A DNA stretch of 6,635 nucleotides from an uncultured Taibaiella sp. (GTDB lineage Bacteria; Bacteroidota; Bacteroidia; Chitinophagales; Chitinophagaceae), in the NCBI GenBank assembly GCA_946886975.1, contig CAMPJV010000144.1, forward strand, positions 1 through 6,635. Reading direction: 5' to 3'. The translations under genes were made by a program, and so were the position numbers. Positions 1 to 5,008 of this stretch are shown here, in pieces. The notes under the pieces were generated by a model. It searched no databases. It was given only the letters and a program-made list of their open reading frames with translations, and was not told the DNA's origin. Position 1 is the first letter of the stretch, and each line of letters starts with the position of its first letter.

Positions 1-129
1 TGTTGGCCTTGCTGTGTCAAAGTTCGCAGCTATAGCTCCGGCAGTCATAGATTGAGAAGCCACCAGCAGCAGTATAGCCCTTCTAGTAGGGTCTGCTATG
101 GCTTGGAACACATCACGTCTCAGGTTCAT
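1..129 (-). CDS. ArsR-family winged-helix transcriptional regulator, N-terminal part (runs off left edge)
   Basis: This is a DNA-binding repressor of the ArsR type, of the short cytoplasmic kind that lacks obvious metal-binding cysteines in the part seen. The 43 visible residues start [20 protein letters not shown] (residues 1-20), which is the signature first helix of ArsR-like regulators (the DPTRRxIL block). They continue into [13 protein letters not shown] (residues 31-43), the beginning of the helix-turn-helix that in this family normally goes on to VSKHL. The remainder lies beyond position 1. The start is clear: it is the only ATG in the block, it sits just ahead of the conserved helix, and 4 bases upstream lies the first of two palindromes in a recognisable promoter. 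In Bacteroidota such regulators are often followed by an SRPBCC/AHSA1-domain gene, which would lie outside the window. The family call is firm; the ligand or inducing signal cannot be told. Confidence 0.9.
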   Translation of the reverse strand, partial: MNLRRDVFQAIADPTRRAILLLVASQSMTAGAIAANFDTARPT

Positions 130-132
130 CGC

Positions 133-148
133 GTAGCTATTTGACTAC
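133..148. promoter_or_regulatory. Operator-like palindrome 1 (proximal) at the ArsR-family promoter
   Basis: GTAGCTATTTGACTAC is an imperfect palindrome with GTAG/CTAC ends. It covers the predicted transcription start and leader and ends 4 bases before the start codon. It is identical at 13 of 16 positions to the element at 159-174. ArsR-family repressors commonly autoregulate by binding such sites; that this site is bound is inference. Confidence 0.6.
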
Positions 149-179
149 AAATATAAGTGTAGTTACTTAACTACGCAAA
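148..179 (-). promoter_or_regulatory. Bacteroidota-type promoter of the ArsR-family gene
   Basis: Read on the minus strand, TTTG (179-176) is followed by 20 bases and then TATATTTG (155-148). This is an exact match to the TTTG / TAnnTTTG consensus known for Bacteroidota primary sigma factors. The -7 box ends 18 bases before the ATG at 129, so the transcript leader would be only about a dozen bases. No Shine-Dalgarno sequence is visible. Confidence 0.75.
159..174. promoter_or_regulatory. Operator-like palindrome 2 (distal) in the promoter spacer
   Basis: GTAGTTACTTAACTAC has perfect 6-bp arms (GTAGTT / AACTAC) around a 4-base centre. It lies wholly inside the 20-base spacer between the -33 and -7 boxes. 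Its centre is 26 bp from that of palindrome 1. Repressor bound here would block RNA polymerase directly. Confidence 0.65.
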
Positions 180-275
180 CAATTTATTTTGGGCTGGTGA
201 GACTGTCGGCTTGGAAAGAGGATTTATGTAAAATCATCAATTATTGGTATTTCGCCTAATGAAGGAACGCTAAAA

Positions 276-623
276 TCATCCTTTGAAACACTGATACCTA
301 TCCTCATCTACGATAGCTAAAAACTCGGACAAGTTTTTAGCTTCTGGATTTGGGTCGTAGAGCTGCCACTTACCACTCGCCCGTAGCCAGTATATCTTCC
401 AAAGATTACTCCTCTTTACAAAGGTGGCCTTAGCGTAGCCGTACGATTTGAATTCTTTAGGGTTAGTCCATAGTGGCCTGATCTCGTTCAGGATGATGCT
501 TTGTCCATCCAGTTCATAACTGAGGTACAGCTTTGGCCTTATTTCTATCGGAGGTCTGACCCTGGAAATGTAGTTTTCCATTGTCTCAATGATATCAAGG
601 GATTGAGATATGTCCAGACTCAT
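276..623 (-). CDS. DUF3024 family protein
   Basis: This 115-residue protein is probably cytoplasmic, with no signal peptide or membrane segment. It resembles the DUF3024 family, whose molecular role is unknown. The supporting blocks are RPKLYLSYELDGQSI (residues 29-43), NEIRPLWTNP (46-55), an aromatic-rich stretch WKIYWLRASGKWQLYDP (75-91) and the C-terminal FLAIVDEDRYQCFKG (101-115). The full family length seems to be present, so it looks intact. The ATG at 623 is preferred because there is no in-frame alternative nearby that keeps the N-terminal helix, but no convincing ribosome-binding site is seen. A small palindrome (631-643) lies 8 bases upstream. It is on the same strand as the lipoprotein gene upstream but separated from it by well over 100 bases containing inverted repeats, so it is probably a separate transcription unit. 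The family match is from recognition, not a search. Confidence 0.8.
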   Translation of the reverse strand: MSLDISQSLDIIETMENYISRVRPPIEIRPKLYLSYELDGQSIILNEIRPLWTNPKEFKSYGYAKATFVKRSNLWKIYWLRASGKWQLYDPNPEAKNLSEFLAIVDEDRYQCFKG

Positions 624-630
624 GTAACCT

Positions 631-643
631 ATTCCAAAGGAAT
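631..643. repeat. Short palindrome just upstream of the DUF3024 start
   Basis: ATTCC and GGAAT form perfect 5-bp arms around AAA, ending 8 bases before the start codon at 623. It could be an operator or could shape the leader of the mRNA. It is short enough to be chance. Confidence 0.3.
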
Positions 644-661
644 GCTAATTTACGCCAGAAT

Positions 662-690
662 AGTATTCAGCTTATCATTCTTTGAATACT
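662..690. repeat. 8-bp inverted repeat in the spacer upstream of the DUF3024 gene
   Basis: AGTATTCA (662-669) and TGAATACT (683-690) are perfect reverse complements around a 13-base loop. No run of T follows on either strand, so it is not a standard intrinsic terminator. It lies between the lipoprotein gene and the DUF3024 gene. Confidence 0.45.
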
Positions 691-718
691 GTACAGAGAA
701 CGGATTTCATTTTGTAGC

Positions 719-744
719 TCGACATGCCTTTCAGAACATGTCGA
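719..744. repeat. 8-bp inverted repeat downstream of the lipoprotein gene
   Basis: TCGACATG (719-726) and CATGTCGA (737-744) are perfect reverse complements around a 10-base loop. It begins 17 bases after the stop codon at 761 that would end the frame-restored lipoprotein. It may act as an mRNA 3-prime stabiliser or weak terminator, but no U-tract follows on the minus strand. Confidence 0.5.
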
Positions 745-760
745 AAATTTGAAGGCTTGA

Positions 761-814
761 TTATTCTCCCCACAAATGATAAACTGCCATTTCTGTTTTG
801 TCACTATTGATTAC
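761..814 (-). other. Out-of-frame continuation of the lipoprotein gene
   Basis: Reading from G814, codons give VINSDKTEMAVYHLWGE and then TAA (763-761). It joins the upstream frame after the phenylalanine codon 819-817 if two bases of the GTGT at 816-813 are skipped. The composition (polar turn, then MAVYHLW) fits a closing beta strand of the same domain. This is inference from codon sense, not from an alignment. Confidence 0.5.
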
Positions 815-1275
815 ACAAAGCCGTTTTCTGCGATAAGATCACCCTCCCCAGGCTCAATAATTATCCAACCCGTCCTGAATCTATACAACTTTATTTTCCC
901 GCCAAACCACCTTGGAAAATGCTCTAGCTCCGGATTGTTTGATACAGTGTTCGAGAACCCCGCACTTGTTAGCGGAAAGACAGAACTTCCGTTGTAAGTC
1001 CAAATCATTGTCTGCTCTTCTTGGAACTGGAAACTATCTACAAGATGCCAATCATTTTTCACTGCGAAGTTGATTATATTGTGTGAAGAGAAAGTGTTTG
1101 GCTTGTCTGCTCTCCAATGCATGGCTCGATGTCCACCATAAGGTCCTTGATTACTAAGATTTTGAACAAGAAAGTCCTCCTTGTAATTCTTCCAAAAGCC
1201 AGCAGGTGTCAATTTGTGGCAACTTACAAGGCTTATTGTCAGAGTAGCAGCGAAATGAAGCAATGGTGTTTTCAT
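811..1275 (-). CDS. Putative lipoprotein of unknown function, C-terminus apparently frameshifted
   Basis: I do not recognise the family. The 154-residue product begins with a lipoprotein signal peptide: positive residue at K2, hydrophobic residues 4-17 and a lipobox LVSC with the acylated cysteine at residue 19. It is therefore probably anchored in the inner leaflet of the outer membrane or in the inner membrane. The mature part is rich in aromatics (W28, W54, W76, W92, W122, W137) and contains the block GPYGGHRAMHW (residues 44-54), which suggests a small beta-rich domain. It ends abruptly in ENGFV. Removing one GT from the GTGT at 813-816 makes the frame continue for 17 natural-looking codons (VINSDKTEMAVYHLWGE) to a stop at 761-763, giving about 170 residues. 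So this copy may be slightly truncated, phase-variable or affected by a sequencing error. The ATG at 1275 is set by the signal peptide. Confidence 0.7.
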   Translation of the reverse strand: MKTPLLHFAATLTISLVSCHKLTPAGFWKNYKEDFLVQNLSNQGPYGGHRAMHWRADKPNTFSSHNIINFAVKNDWHLVDSFQFQEEQTMIWTYNGSSVFPLTSAGFSNTVSNNPELEHFPRWFGGKIKLYRFRTGWIIIEPGEGDLIAENGFV

Positions 1276-1374
1276 TGTTATAGTGAAACTAGTGACTTGT
1301 TTGTCATTTAAAGCTACAATTGAGTTTGATTTGTTTATAAATGCCCCGGTGGTTTACCTTTTTTAACAGGACAA

Positions 1375-1472
1375 AGTTTAACGAGCTTAATTCGACTGGT
1401 GTAGGTATTAGCGGGGCGTGAAAACGTCAGCCGGCGTGACAGTTTTCAATAGCCTACACATTAAGACAAACT
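1375..1472. repeat. 98-bp nested, one-sidedly bulged inverted repeat; possible structured RNA
   Basis: Successive arms pair in order from the outside in: AGTTT (1375-1379) with AAACT (1468-1472); CTTAAT (1386-1391) with ATTAAG (1460-1465); GTGTAGG (1399-1405) with CCTACAC (1453-1459); TGAAAACGTCA (1419-1429) with TGAC plus GTTTTCA (1437-1448, one bulged A at 1441). The apical loop is GCCGGCG (1430-1436). Nearly all unpaired bases lie on the left side (1392-1398 and 1410-1418). No T-run follows on either strand, so it is not a plain terminator. It could be a small RNA, a leader element or a palindromic repetitive element; the sequence does not say which, nor which strand. Confidence 0.55.
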
Positions 1473-1487
1473 GCATCGTACCCGCAA

Positions 1488-1564
1488 TATCATTGGATTT
1501 GCACTGAATCTTGATTGCGTCTGCATAGGCTCTGCACCGAATCTGCTCAGGCTCTCCGCACTAT
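1488..1564. repeat. Degenerate 11-bp tandem repeat, array 1 (about 7 units)
   Basis: On the plus strand the units include CTGCATAGGCT (1521-1531), CTGCACCGAAT (1532-1542), CTGCTCAGGCT (1543-1553) and more diverged copies on either side, such as TTGCACTGAAT (1499-1509). On the minus strand a unit reads AGCCTGAGCAG, matching a unit of the second array (AGTGTGAGCGG) at 8 of 11 positions. The 11-bp phase is held through seven units without a break. Confidence 0.6.
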
Positions 1565-1572
1565 GATCGAAA

Positions 1573-1594
1573 GGGACACCAGACATGATGTCCC
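1573..1594. repeat. Small inverted repeat beside the yceI-like terminator
   Basis: GGGACA (1573-1578) and TGTCCC (1589-1594) pair around a 10-base loop. It lies 20 bases beyond the T-run of the terminator on the minus strand and has no T-tract of its own. Function unknown. Confidence 0.35.
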
Positions 1595-1614
1595 TGGGCC
1601 CAGTATCCAATAAC

Positions 1615-1642
1615 AAAAAAAGCACAGGTTTCCCTGTGCTTT
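1615..1642 (-). terminator. Intrinsic terminator of the YceI-family gene
   Basis: On the minus strand AAAGCACAGG (1642-1633) and CCTGTGCTTT (1628-1619) form a 10-bp stem closed by a GAAA tetraloop (GNRA type), running into seven T (1621-1615). It begins 21 bases after the stop codon of the gene ending at 1664. This is a textbook Rho-independent terminator. Confidence 0.9.
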
Positions 1643-1663
1643 CACCTTCTATTTTCCAATCTA

Positions 1664-2290
1664 CTAGCCTTTGGCCTGTGCAAATTCTACATTTACTATC
1701 ATCCTTACCTCATCACCTACTACAGCTCCGCCTGCTTCTGTTACCGAGCCCCATTTTAGTCCGAAATCCTTCCTGTTGATCTTAGATGAAGCTTTAAATC
1801 CTGCCTTTATATTTCCCCATGGGTCCTTGACCGTACCACCATATATTACTGCCCACTTTACTTTCTTCGTCACATCGCGAATGGTAAGGTTGCCTTCCAT
1901 CACATAAGCATTTCCTTTTACCTTTTTGAAGGAGGTGCTGCTAAACTTCATTGCAGGGTATTTTTCTGCATTGAAGAAGTCATCGCTCTTCAAATGCCCG
2001 TCACGCTTCTCGTCATCGGTATTGATGCTGTTCACGTCCACTGTAAAGTCAACCTTTGCGTTGTTGAAGTCAGGCGTCGGGCTGGTAAGGCTGCCATTGA
2101 ATACCTTAAAGGTGCCTTCCACTTCCGAGATCACCAGGTGATCAATTCCGAACTTCACACCTGAGTGAGATTTGTCCAGGTTCCAGCTTGTTGCCGCCGT
2201 GGGCGCTGCTGCCATAACCGTCCTTTTTACCTGTGCATTGGTGCTAAACTGTACCAATGAAAGCGCTGCGATAACGAGTAGTTTTTTCAT
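1664..2290 (-). CDS. Exported YceI-family (polyisoprenoid-binding-like) protein
   Basis: The 208-residue protein belongs to the YceI family, periplasmic lipocalin-like beta-barrels that bind long isoprenoid or fatty chains; the partner in this organism is not known. A cleavable signal peptide occupies residues 1-19 (MKKLL start, hydrophobic core, NA/Q cleavage). The domain follows from about residue 35 to the end. It opens with WNLDKSHSGVKFGIDHL (36-52) and EVEGTFKVFNGSL, then DVNSINTDDEKRDGHLKSDD, where the helix after the first strands is typical, then GNLTIRDVTKKV and the closing VGDEVRMIVNVEF. Length and motif order are complete. Residues about 20-35 are a short alanine-rich linker. It appears to be monocistronic: it has its own promoter with a 16-bp palindrome and a strong terminator. 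The ATG at 2290 is set by the signal peptide; AGAAGAACAA just ahead of it is a weak ribosome-binding site. Confidence 0.95.
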   Translation of the reverse strand: MKKLLVIAALSLVQFSTNAQVKRTVMAAAPTAATSWNLDKSHSGVKFGIDHLVISEVEGTFKVFNGSLTSPTPDFNNAKVDFTVDVNSINTDDEKRDGHLKSDDFFNAEKYPAMKFSSTSFKKVKGNAYVMEGNLTIRDVTKKVKWAVIYGGTVKDPWGNIKAGFKASSKINRKDFGLKWGSVTEAGGAVVGDEVRMIVNVEFAQAKG

Positions 2291-2320
2291 TTGTTCTTCT
2301 GCTGTTTTATTATGCTAATG

Positions 2321-2328
2321 CAAATGTA
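2321..2328 (-). promoter_or_regulatory. -7 box of the YceI-family gene
   Basis: TACATTTG on the minus strand matches TAnnTTTG exactly and lies 30 bases before the start codon. No good TTG is found at the expected -33 position, which may mean the promoter needs an activator or is weak. Confidence 0.55.
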
Positions 2329-2339
2329 TGTACATACAT
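2324..2339. promoter_or_regulatory. Perfect 16-bp palindrome, probable operator of the YceI-family gene
   Basis: ATGTATGTACATACAT equals its own reverse complement over all 16 bases. It overlaps the upstream part of the -7 box, so a bound dimer would block transcription. This is the kind of site used by MarR-, TetR- or GntR-like repressors; no candidate regulator is adjacent. Confidence 0.6.
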
Positions 2340-2440
2340 CTATTCTCATCATTAGTTTCTCCTATACCGTTATTACATTTTTATTATCAGCAATGCTTTA
2401 CGTATGGTGTTCTGTCTTTTAATGGTCCGGGCTTTCATGG

Positions 2441-2484
2441 AGTGTGAGCGGAGTTACAGCGGAGTATGAGCGGAGTATCAGGCT
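2441..2484. repeat. 11-bp tandem repeat, array 2 (3 units plus a partial)
   Basis: AGTGTGAGCGG (2441-2451), AGTTACAGCGG (2452-2462), AGTATGAGCGG (2463-2473) and a partial AGTATCAGGC follow head to tail. The array sits immediately upstream of the M14 peptidase gene and shares unit length and pattern with the array at 1488-1564. Confidence 0.7.
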
Positions 2485-2513
2485 TATATCCAATTTGTAG
2501 ATTACTTTTATGC

Positions 2514-4241
2514 ATGCGTTTCCACTACCTGCCGCTTTTAGTCGTCATCCTTTCATCCACTGTCTCCTCCGCTCAGCAGCTTACTCCATATGAGTCTAGC
2601 GGCGGCACAGAGTCTGCCGCCTATTTTCAGGCGATAGGTCATTACAATAAGCTCGATACAAAGTACAAGACCATTAAAATGCAGACTGCCGGTCCCTCTG
2701 ATATGGAGCAACCCTTGCATGTCGTATATTATAGTAAGGATGCTTTGTTTGATGTGAAGGATTGGAAGTCGAAGAATAAGCTGGTCATACTAATCAACAA
2801 TGGCATCCATCCCGGAGAGCCGGATGGCATAGATGCGAGCATGATGCTGATGAGGGATGCTGCCAGCGGAAAGCTCGGGGTGCCCGACAATGTAGTCCTT
2901 GCAGTAATCCCGGTCTTCAACATAGGTGGTGCTCTGAACAGGGGTAGCTACAGCAGGGCTAATCAGAACGGGCCTAAAGAGTACGGCTTCCGCGGAAGCG
3001 CCCAGAACCTGGACCTGAACAGGGACTTCATAAAGCTCGATGCCAGGGAGACGCAATCTCTGATACAGCTCTTTCACCACCTGGACCCGGATGTATTTAT
3101 CGATAACCATGTTAGCAACGGCGCAGACTACCAGCACGTAATGACACTGTTAACGGTGAACCCAGCCAAGCAAGGCTACCACATGGGCCCTTACCTCCAG
3201 AATGAATTTGAGCCGTCCATCTATGCACTGATGAAGAAAAAGGGCTATGACCTGGTACCTTATGTGAACCACTGGGGACACACACCTGATAAGGGCTGGC
3301 AGCAGTTCTATGAACCTCCCAGGTTTGCCAGCGGGTTCGCTGCTCTGTTCGGCACGTTCGCCTTTGTACCTGAAACGCATATGCTCAAACCGTATAAGCA
3401 AAGAGTGGAAGCAACCTACGCATTGATGGAGGCCTTTATAGAATACTCAGGCGAGCACGCAACTGCCATAACGCAAGCGAGAGAGATGGAGCGGAAAGCA
3501 CTCCGGGAAAGAAAGGAACTTACTGTTGACTGGGTGACTGACACACTGCAGCACACTGAGATTGAGTTCAGAGGATATGAGGCAAAGTATAAGCCCAGCC
3601 AGGTTTCTGGTCAGCCGAGGCTCTATTATGACAGGACAAAGCCTTACACCAAAATGGTGCCGTTCTACAACAAGTTCAACCCTTCACTAAAGGCCATGGC
3701 TCCGAAGTACTATGTTATTCAGCAGGGCTGGCACAAGGTCATCAACAGGCTAAAGTGGAACGGAGTGAAGATGACAAAGCTGGACAGAGATACCTCCATC
3801 TTACTGACGGCATACAGGATAACAGACTACGAAACAAGGCCCGGCCCATACGAAGGGCACTATCTCCGTTCCAAAGTGCAGTATTCCAAAAGGTCGGAGA
3901 AGGTCCGCCTCCTGAAAGGGGACTACCTGATACCTATAGACCAGGATGCCAAAAGGTACCTTGTGGAAACACTCGAACCAAATTCACCTGACGCGTTCTT
4001 TGCCTGGGGTTTCTTTGACGCGGTGCTCCAGCAGAAGGAGTATTTCAGTGATTACGTGTTCGAAGATGAGGCCCTTGAGATCATGGACAACCATCCTGAC
4101 ATAAAGATGAGGTATGGCCACAGGATGAAGAATGATCCCTCCTTTGCTAAAGATGGCCGGGCTCAGTTAGACCTTATTTACAGACATTCCCACCACTACG
4201 AGGCAGAGCATATGAGGTACCCTGTATTCAGGATAGATTAA
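2514..4241 (+). CDS. Exported M14-family zinc carboxypeptidase-like metallopeptidase
   Basis: The 575-residue enzyme resembles M14 zinc carboxypeptidases, which remove or hydrolyse residues at peptide ends. A signal peptide spans residues 1-20 (cleavage SSA/QQL), so it acts in the periplasm or outside. All expected catalytic positions are visible: HPGE gives zinc ligands H99 and E102, NRD (169-171) gives the substrate-binding Asn-Arg pair, DNH supplies the third zinc ligand H199, and VPETHM supplies the general-base E287. The catalytic domain covers roughly residues 30-330. About 245 further residues follow with no motif I recognise, as in long Bacteroidota M14-like proteins. The frame is also open from an ATG at 2466, but that start lies in the 11-bp repeat and would put 16 extra residues before the signal peptide, so 2514 is preferred. 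It ends convergently with the dehydratase gene, overlapping by 4 bases. Substrate unknown. Confidence 0.9.
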   Translation: MRFHYLPLLVVILSSTVSSAQQLTPYESSGGTESAAYFQAIGHYNKLDTKYKTIKMQTAGPSDMEQPLHVVYYSKDALFDVKDWKSKNKLVILINNGIHPGEPDGIDASMMLMRDAASGKLGVPDNVVLAVIPVFNIGGALNRGSYSRANQNGPKEYGFRGSAQNLDLNRDFIKLDARETQSLIQLFHHLDPDVFIDNHVSNGADYQHVMTLLTVNPAKQGYHMGPYLQNEFEPSIYALMKKKGYDLVPYVNHWGHTPDKGWQQFYEPPRFASGFAALFGTFAFVPETHMLKPYKQRVEATYALMEAFIEYSGEHATAITQAREMERKALRERKELTVDWVTDTLQHTEIEFRGYEAKYKPSQVSGQPRLYYDRTKPYTKMVPFYNKFNPSLKAMAPKYYVIQQGWHKVINRLKWNGVKMTKLDRDTSILLTAYRITDYETRPGPYEGHYLRSKVQYSKRSEKVRLLKGDYLIPIDQDAKRYLVETLEPNSPDAFFAWGFFDAVLQQKEYFSDYVFEDEALEIMDNHPDIKMRYGHRMKNDPSFAKDGRAQLDLIYRHSHHYEAEHMRYPVFRID

Positions 4242-4501
4242 AGCTTATCTATTGCGTCCGCAAGCTTACGGTCTTTATCGGTCACGATGTCGCCGGCGTC
4301 ATGGGTATTGAGCCAAAGCTCTACTTTGTTCCAGACGTTGGTCCAGCGGGGGTGATGGTTTTGTTTTTCGGCAATGAGTGCTACCCTGGTCATGAAGGCG
4401 AAGGCTTCAGAGAAGTCTTTAAAAGTAAAGGAGCGGTAAAGCGTGTTGTCTTTTTCTTCCCAGGCCATAGTGTGAGATAATTGTTTATTAAAGATACGCA
4501 T
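4238..4501 (-). CDS. Pterin-4a-carbinolamine dehydratase (4a-hydroxytetrahydrobiopterin dehydratase)
   Basis: This small cytoplasmic enzyme of the PCD/DCoH family dehydrates 4a-hydroxy-tetrahydropterin to recycle the cofactor of aromatic amino acid hydroxylases; in bacteria it is also found without a hydroxylase. With the start chosen the product has 87 residues. The family core is complete: [16 protein letters not shown] (residues 45-60) with the catalytic histidines H49 and H50, then [14 protein letters not shown] (64-77) with H67. The ATG at 4501 is 16 bases beyond the stop of the SET gene and has AAGG 12 bases ahead. A longer frame begins at 4567 but would overlap the SET gene by 50 bases, and its added residues do not look like the family. 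A shorter start at 4468 (76 residues) is also possible and close to some Bacteroidota homologues. It is probably co-transcribed with the SET gene. Confidence 0.92.
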   Translation of the reverse strand: MRIFNKQLSHTMAWEEKDNTLYRSFTFKDFSEAFAFMTRVALIAEKQNHHPRWTNVWNKVELWLNTHDAGDIVTDKDRKLADAIDKL

Positions 4502-4517
4502 TCTGAGATGTGCCTTG

Positions 4518-4907
4518 TCAAGAAGACACTTCGAACCATACAGGAGCTTTATCGTCCCAGTCGCCATTGTAGTTGATGGTAAGTTCTTCTCCTGCAGGGA
4601 TAGGGCGCATGGTTAGGATAGAAATGGTCTGCTCTTCGTAGTTCATCACATATTCACAGTTTGAGGTGTAGGAGTGGTTATAGATGGGTACGTATCCCAG
4701 GGCCATACAGCACATCCTGGCTCCATCAGGCGTCCACTCGAAGATATAGTCGTGAAGGAGGGTCTTGTCAAGGAGCTTTCTGTCGTCCTCGCTCATCACT
4801 ATTACGGGGGCGATCTCTATTACCACGTCTGCCGGAAGGTCCGTTTTGCAGTAAATGCCTCGTCCTTTGCTTTCCGCATTAGCTATATAGATGTCCGGGT
4901 GCCTCAT
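4518..4907 (-). CDS. SET-domain protein (putative protein-lysine methyltransferase)
   Basis: The 129-residue protein is little more than a SET domain, the S-adenosylmethionine-dependent fold that methylates lysine side chains. The motifs appear in the right order: SKGRGIY (residues 13-19, SAM-binding loop), [11 protein letters not shown] (76-86, the NHS-type core that binds SAM and forms the pseudoknot) and [10 protein letters not shown] (104-113, catalytic tyrosine Y113). There is no post-SET cysteine cluster and no signal peptide, so it is cytoplasmic and compact like other bacterial stand-alone SET proteins. The target is unknown. It leads a two-gene unit with the pterin dehydratase 16 bases downstream. 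The promoter -7 box ends only 7 bases before the ATG, so the mRNA may be nearly leaderless. The start gives MRHPDIYI, usual for the family. Confidence 0.92.
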   Translation of the reverse strand: MRHPDIYIANAESKGRGIYCKTDLPADVVIEIAPVIVMSEDDRKLLDKTLLHDYIFEWTPDGARMCCMALGYVPIYNHSYTSNCEYVMNYEEQTISILTMRPIPAGEELTINYNGDWDDKAPVWFEVSS

Positions 4908-4914
4908 GAGGGAG

Positions 4915-4943
4915 CAAATTTAGCCGTAAATGCACTATCCAAA
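4915..4943 (-). promoter_or_regulatory. Promoter of the SET / pterin dehydratase unit
   Basis: On the minus strand TTTG (4943-4940), 17 bases, then TAAATTTG (4922-4915) matches the Bacteroidota consensus. The spacing is at the short end of what is accepted. The box ends 7 bases from the ATG at 4907. Confidence 0.55.
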
Positions 4944-4960
4944 TTGTTATATGCAAGGCA

Positions 4961-4988
4961 TTGACATTCAGCATTGTTTTTATATTTT
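4961..4988 (+). promoter_or_regulatory. Promoter of the first barrel-like gene
   Basis: TTG (4961-4963, within TTGACA), 17 bases, then TATATTTT (4981-4988) matches the TTG / TAnnTTTG pattern at all but the last base. It lies 20 bases before the ATG at 5009 and is divergent from the SET promoter. Confidence 0.5.
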
Positions 4989-5008
4989 CACCCTCTAAAT
5001 TCTTAGGT

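Larger units (their letters stand above)
1276..1663. other. 388-base gene-free region with several repeats
   Basis: No convincing gene lies here. In order it holds the upstream region of the lipoprotein gene (1276 to about 1374, with only a weak TAGCTTTA at 1316-1309 resembling a -7 box), a nested inverted repeat (1375-1472), a degenerate 11-bp tandem array (1488-1564), a 6-bp inverted repeat (1573-1594) and an intrinsic terminator (1615-1642). A 41-codon minus-strand frame at 1461-1586 spans the tandem array and is not credited as a gene. Confidence 0.6.

Noticed and set aside
231..280. Direct repeat AAAATCATC at 231-239 and 272-280
   Set aside because: Two copies of an AT-rich 9-mer with no flanking structure can easily be chance.
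501..752. 83-residue plus-strand open frame
   Set aside because: It overlaps the DUF3024 gene on the other strand and runs through the inverted repeats; no motif or start signal supports it.
1281..1316. Candidate promoter for the lipoprotein gene (TAGCTTTA at 1316-1309)
   Set aside because: It misses the final G of TAnnTTTG and has no TTG at the proper distance, so it is not listed as a promoter.
1376..1472. Possible integron attC site (GTTTAAC at 1376-1382 fits the R-box pattern RYYYAAC and bulges lie on one side)
   Set aside because: The matching GTTRRRY box is missing at the other end, the arms are too long and irregular, and no integrase or cassette array is present.
1488..1564. CRISPR-like array
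   Set aside because: Units are contiguous 11-mers without spacers, and no cas genes are present.
2466..2513. Upstream ATG for the M14 peptidase
   Set aside because: It lies in the 11-bp repeat array and would bury the signal peptide 16 residues inside the protein.
4502..4567. Extension of the pterin dehydratase to a start at 4567
   Set aside because: It would overlap the SET gene by 50 bases and adds residues unlike the family; the ATG at 4501 fits the operon spacing better.
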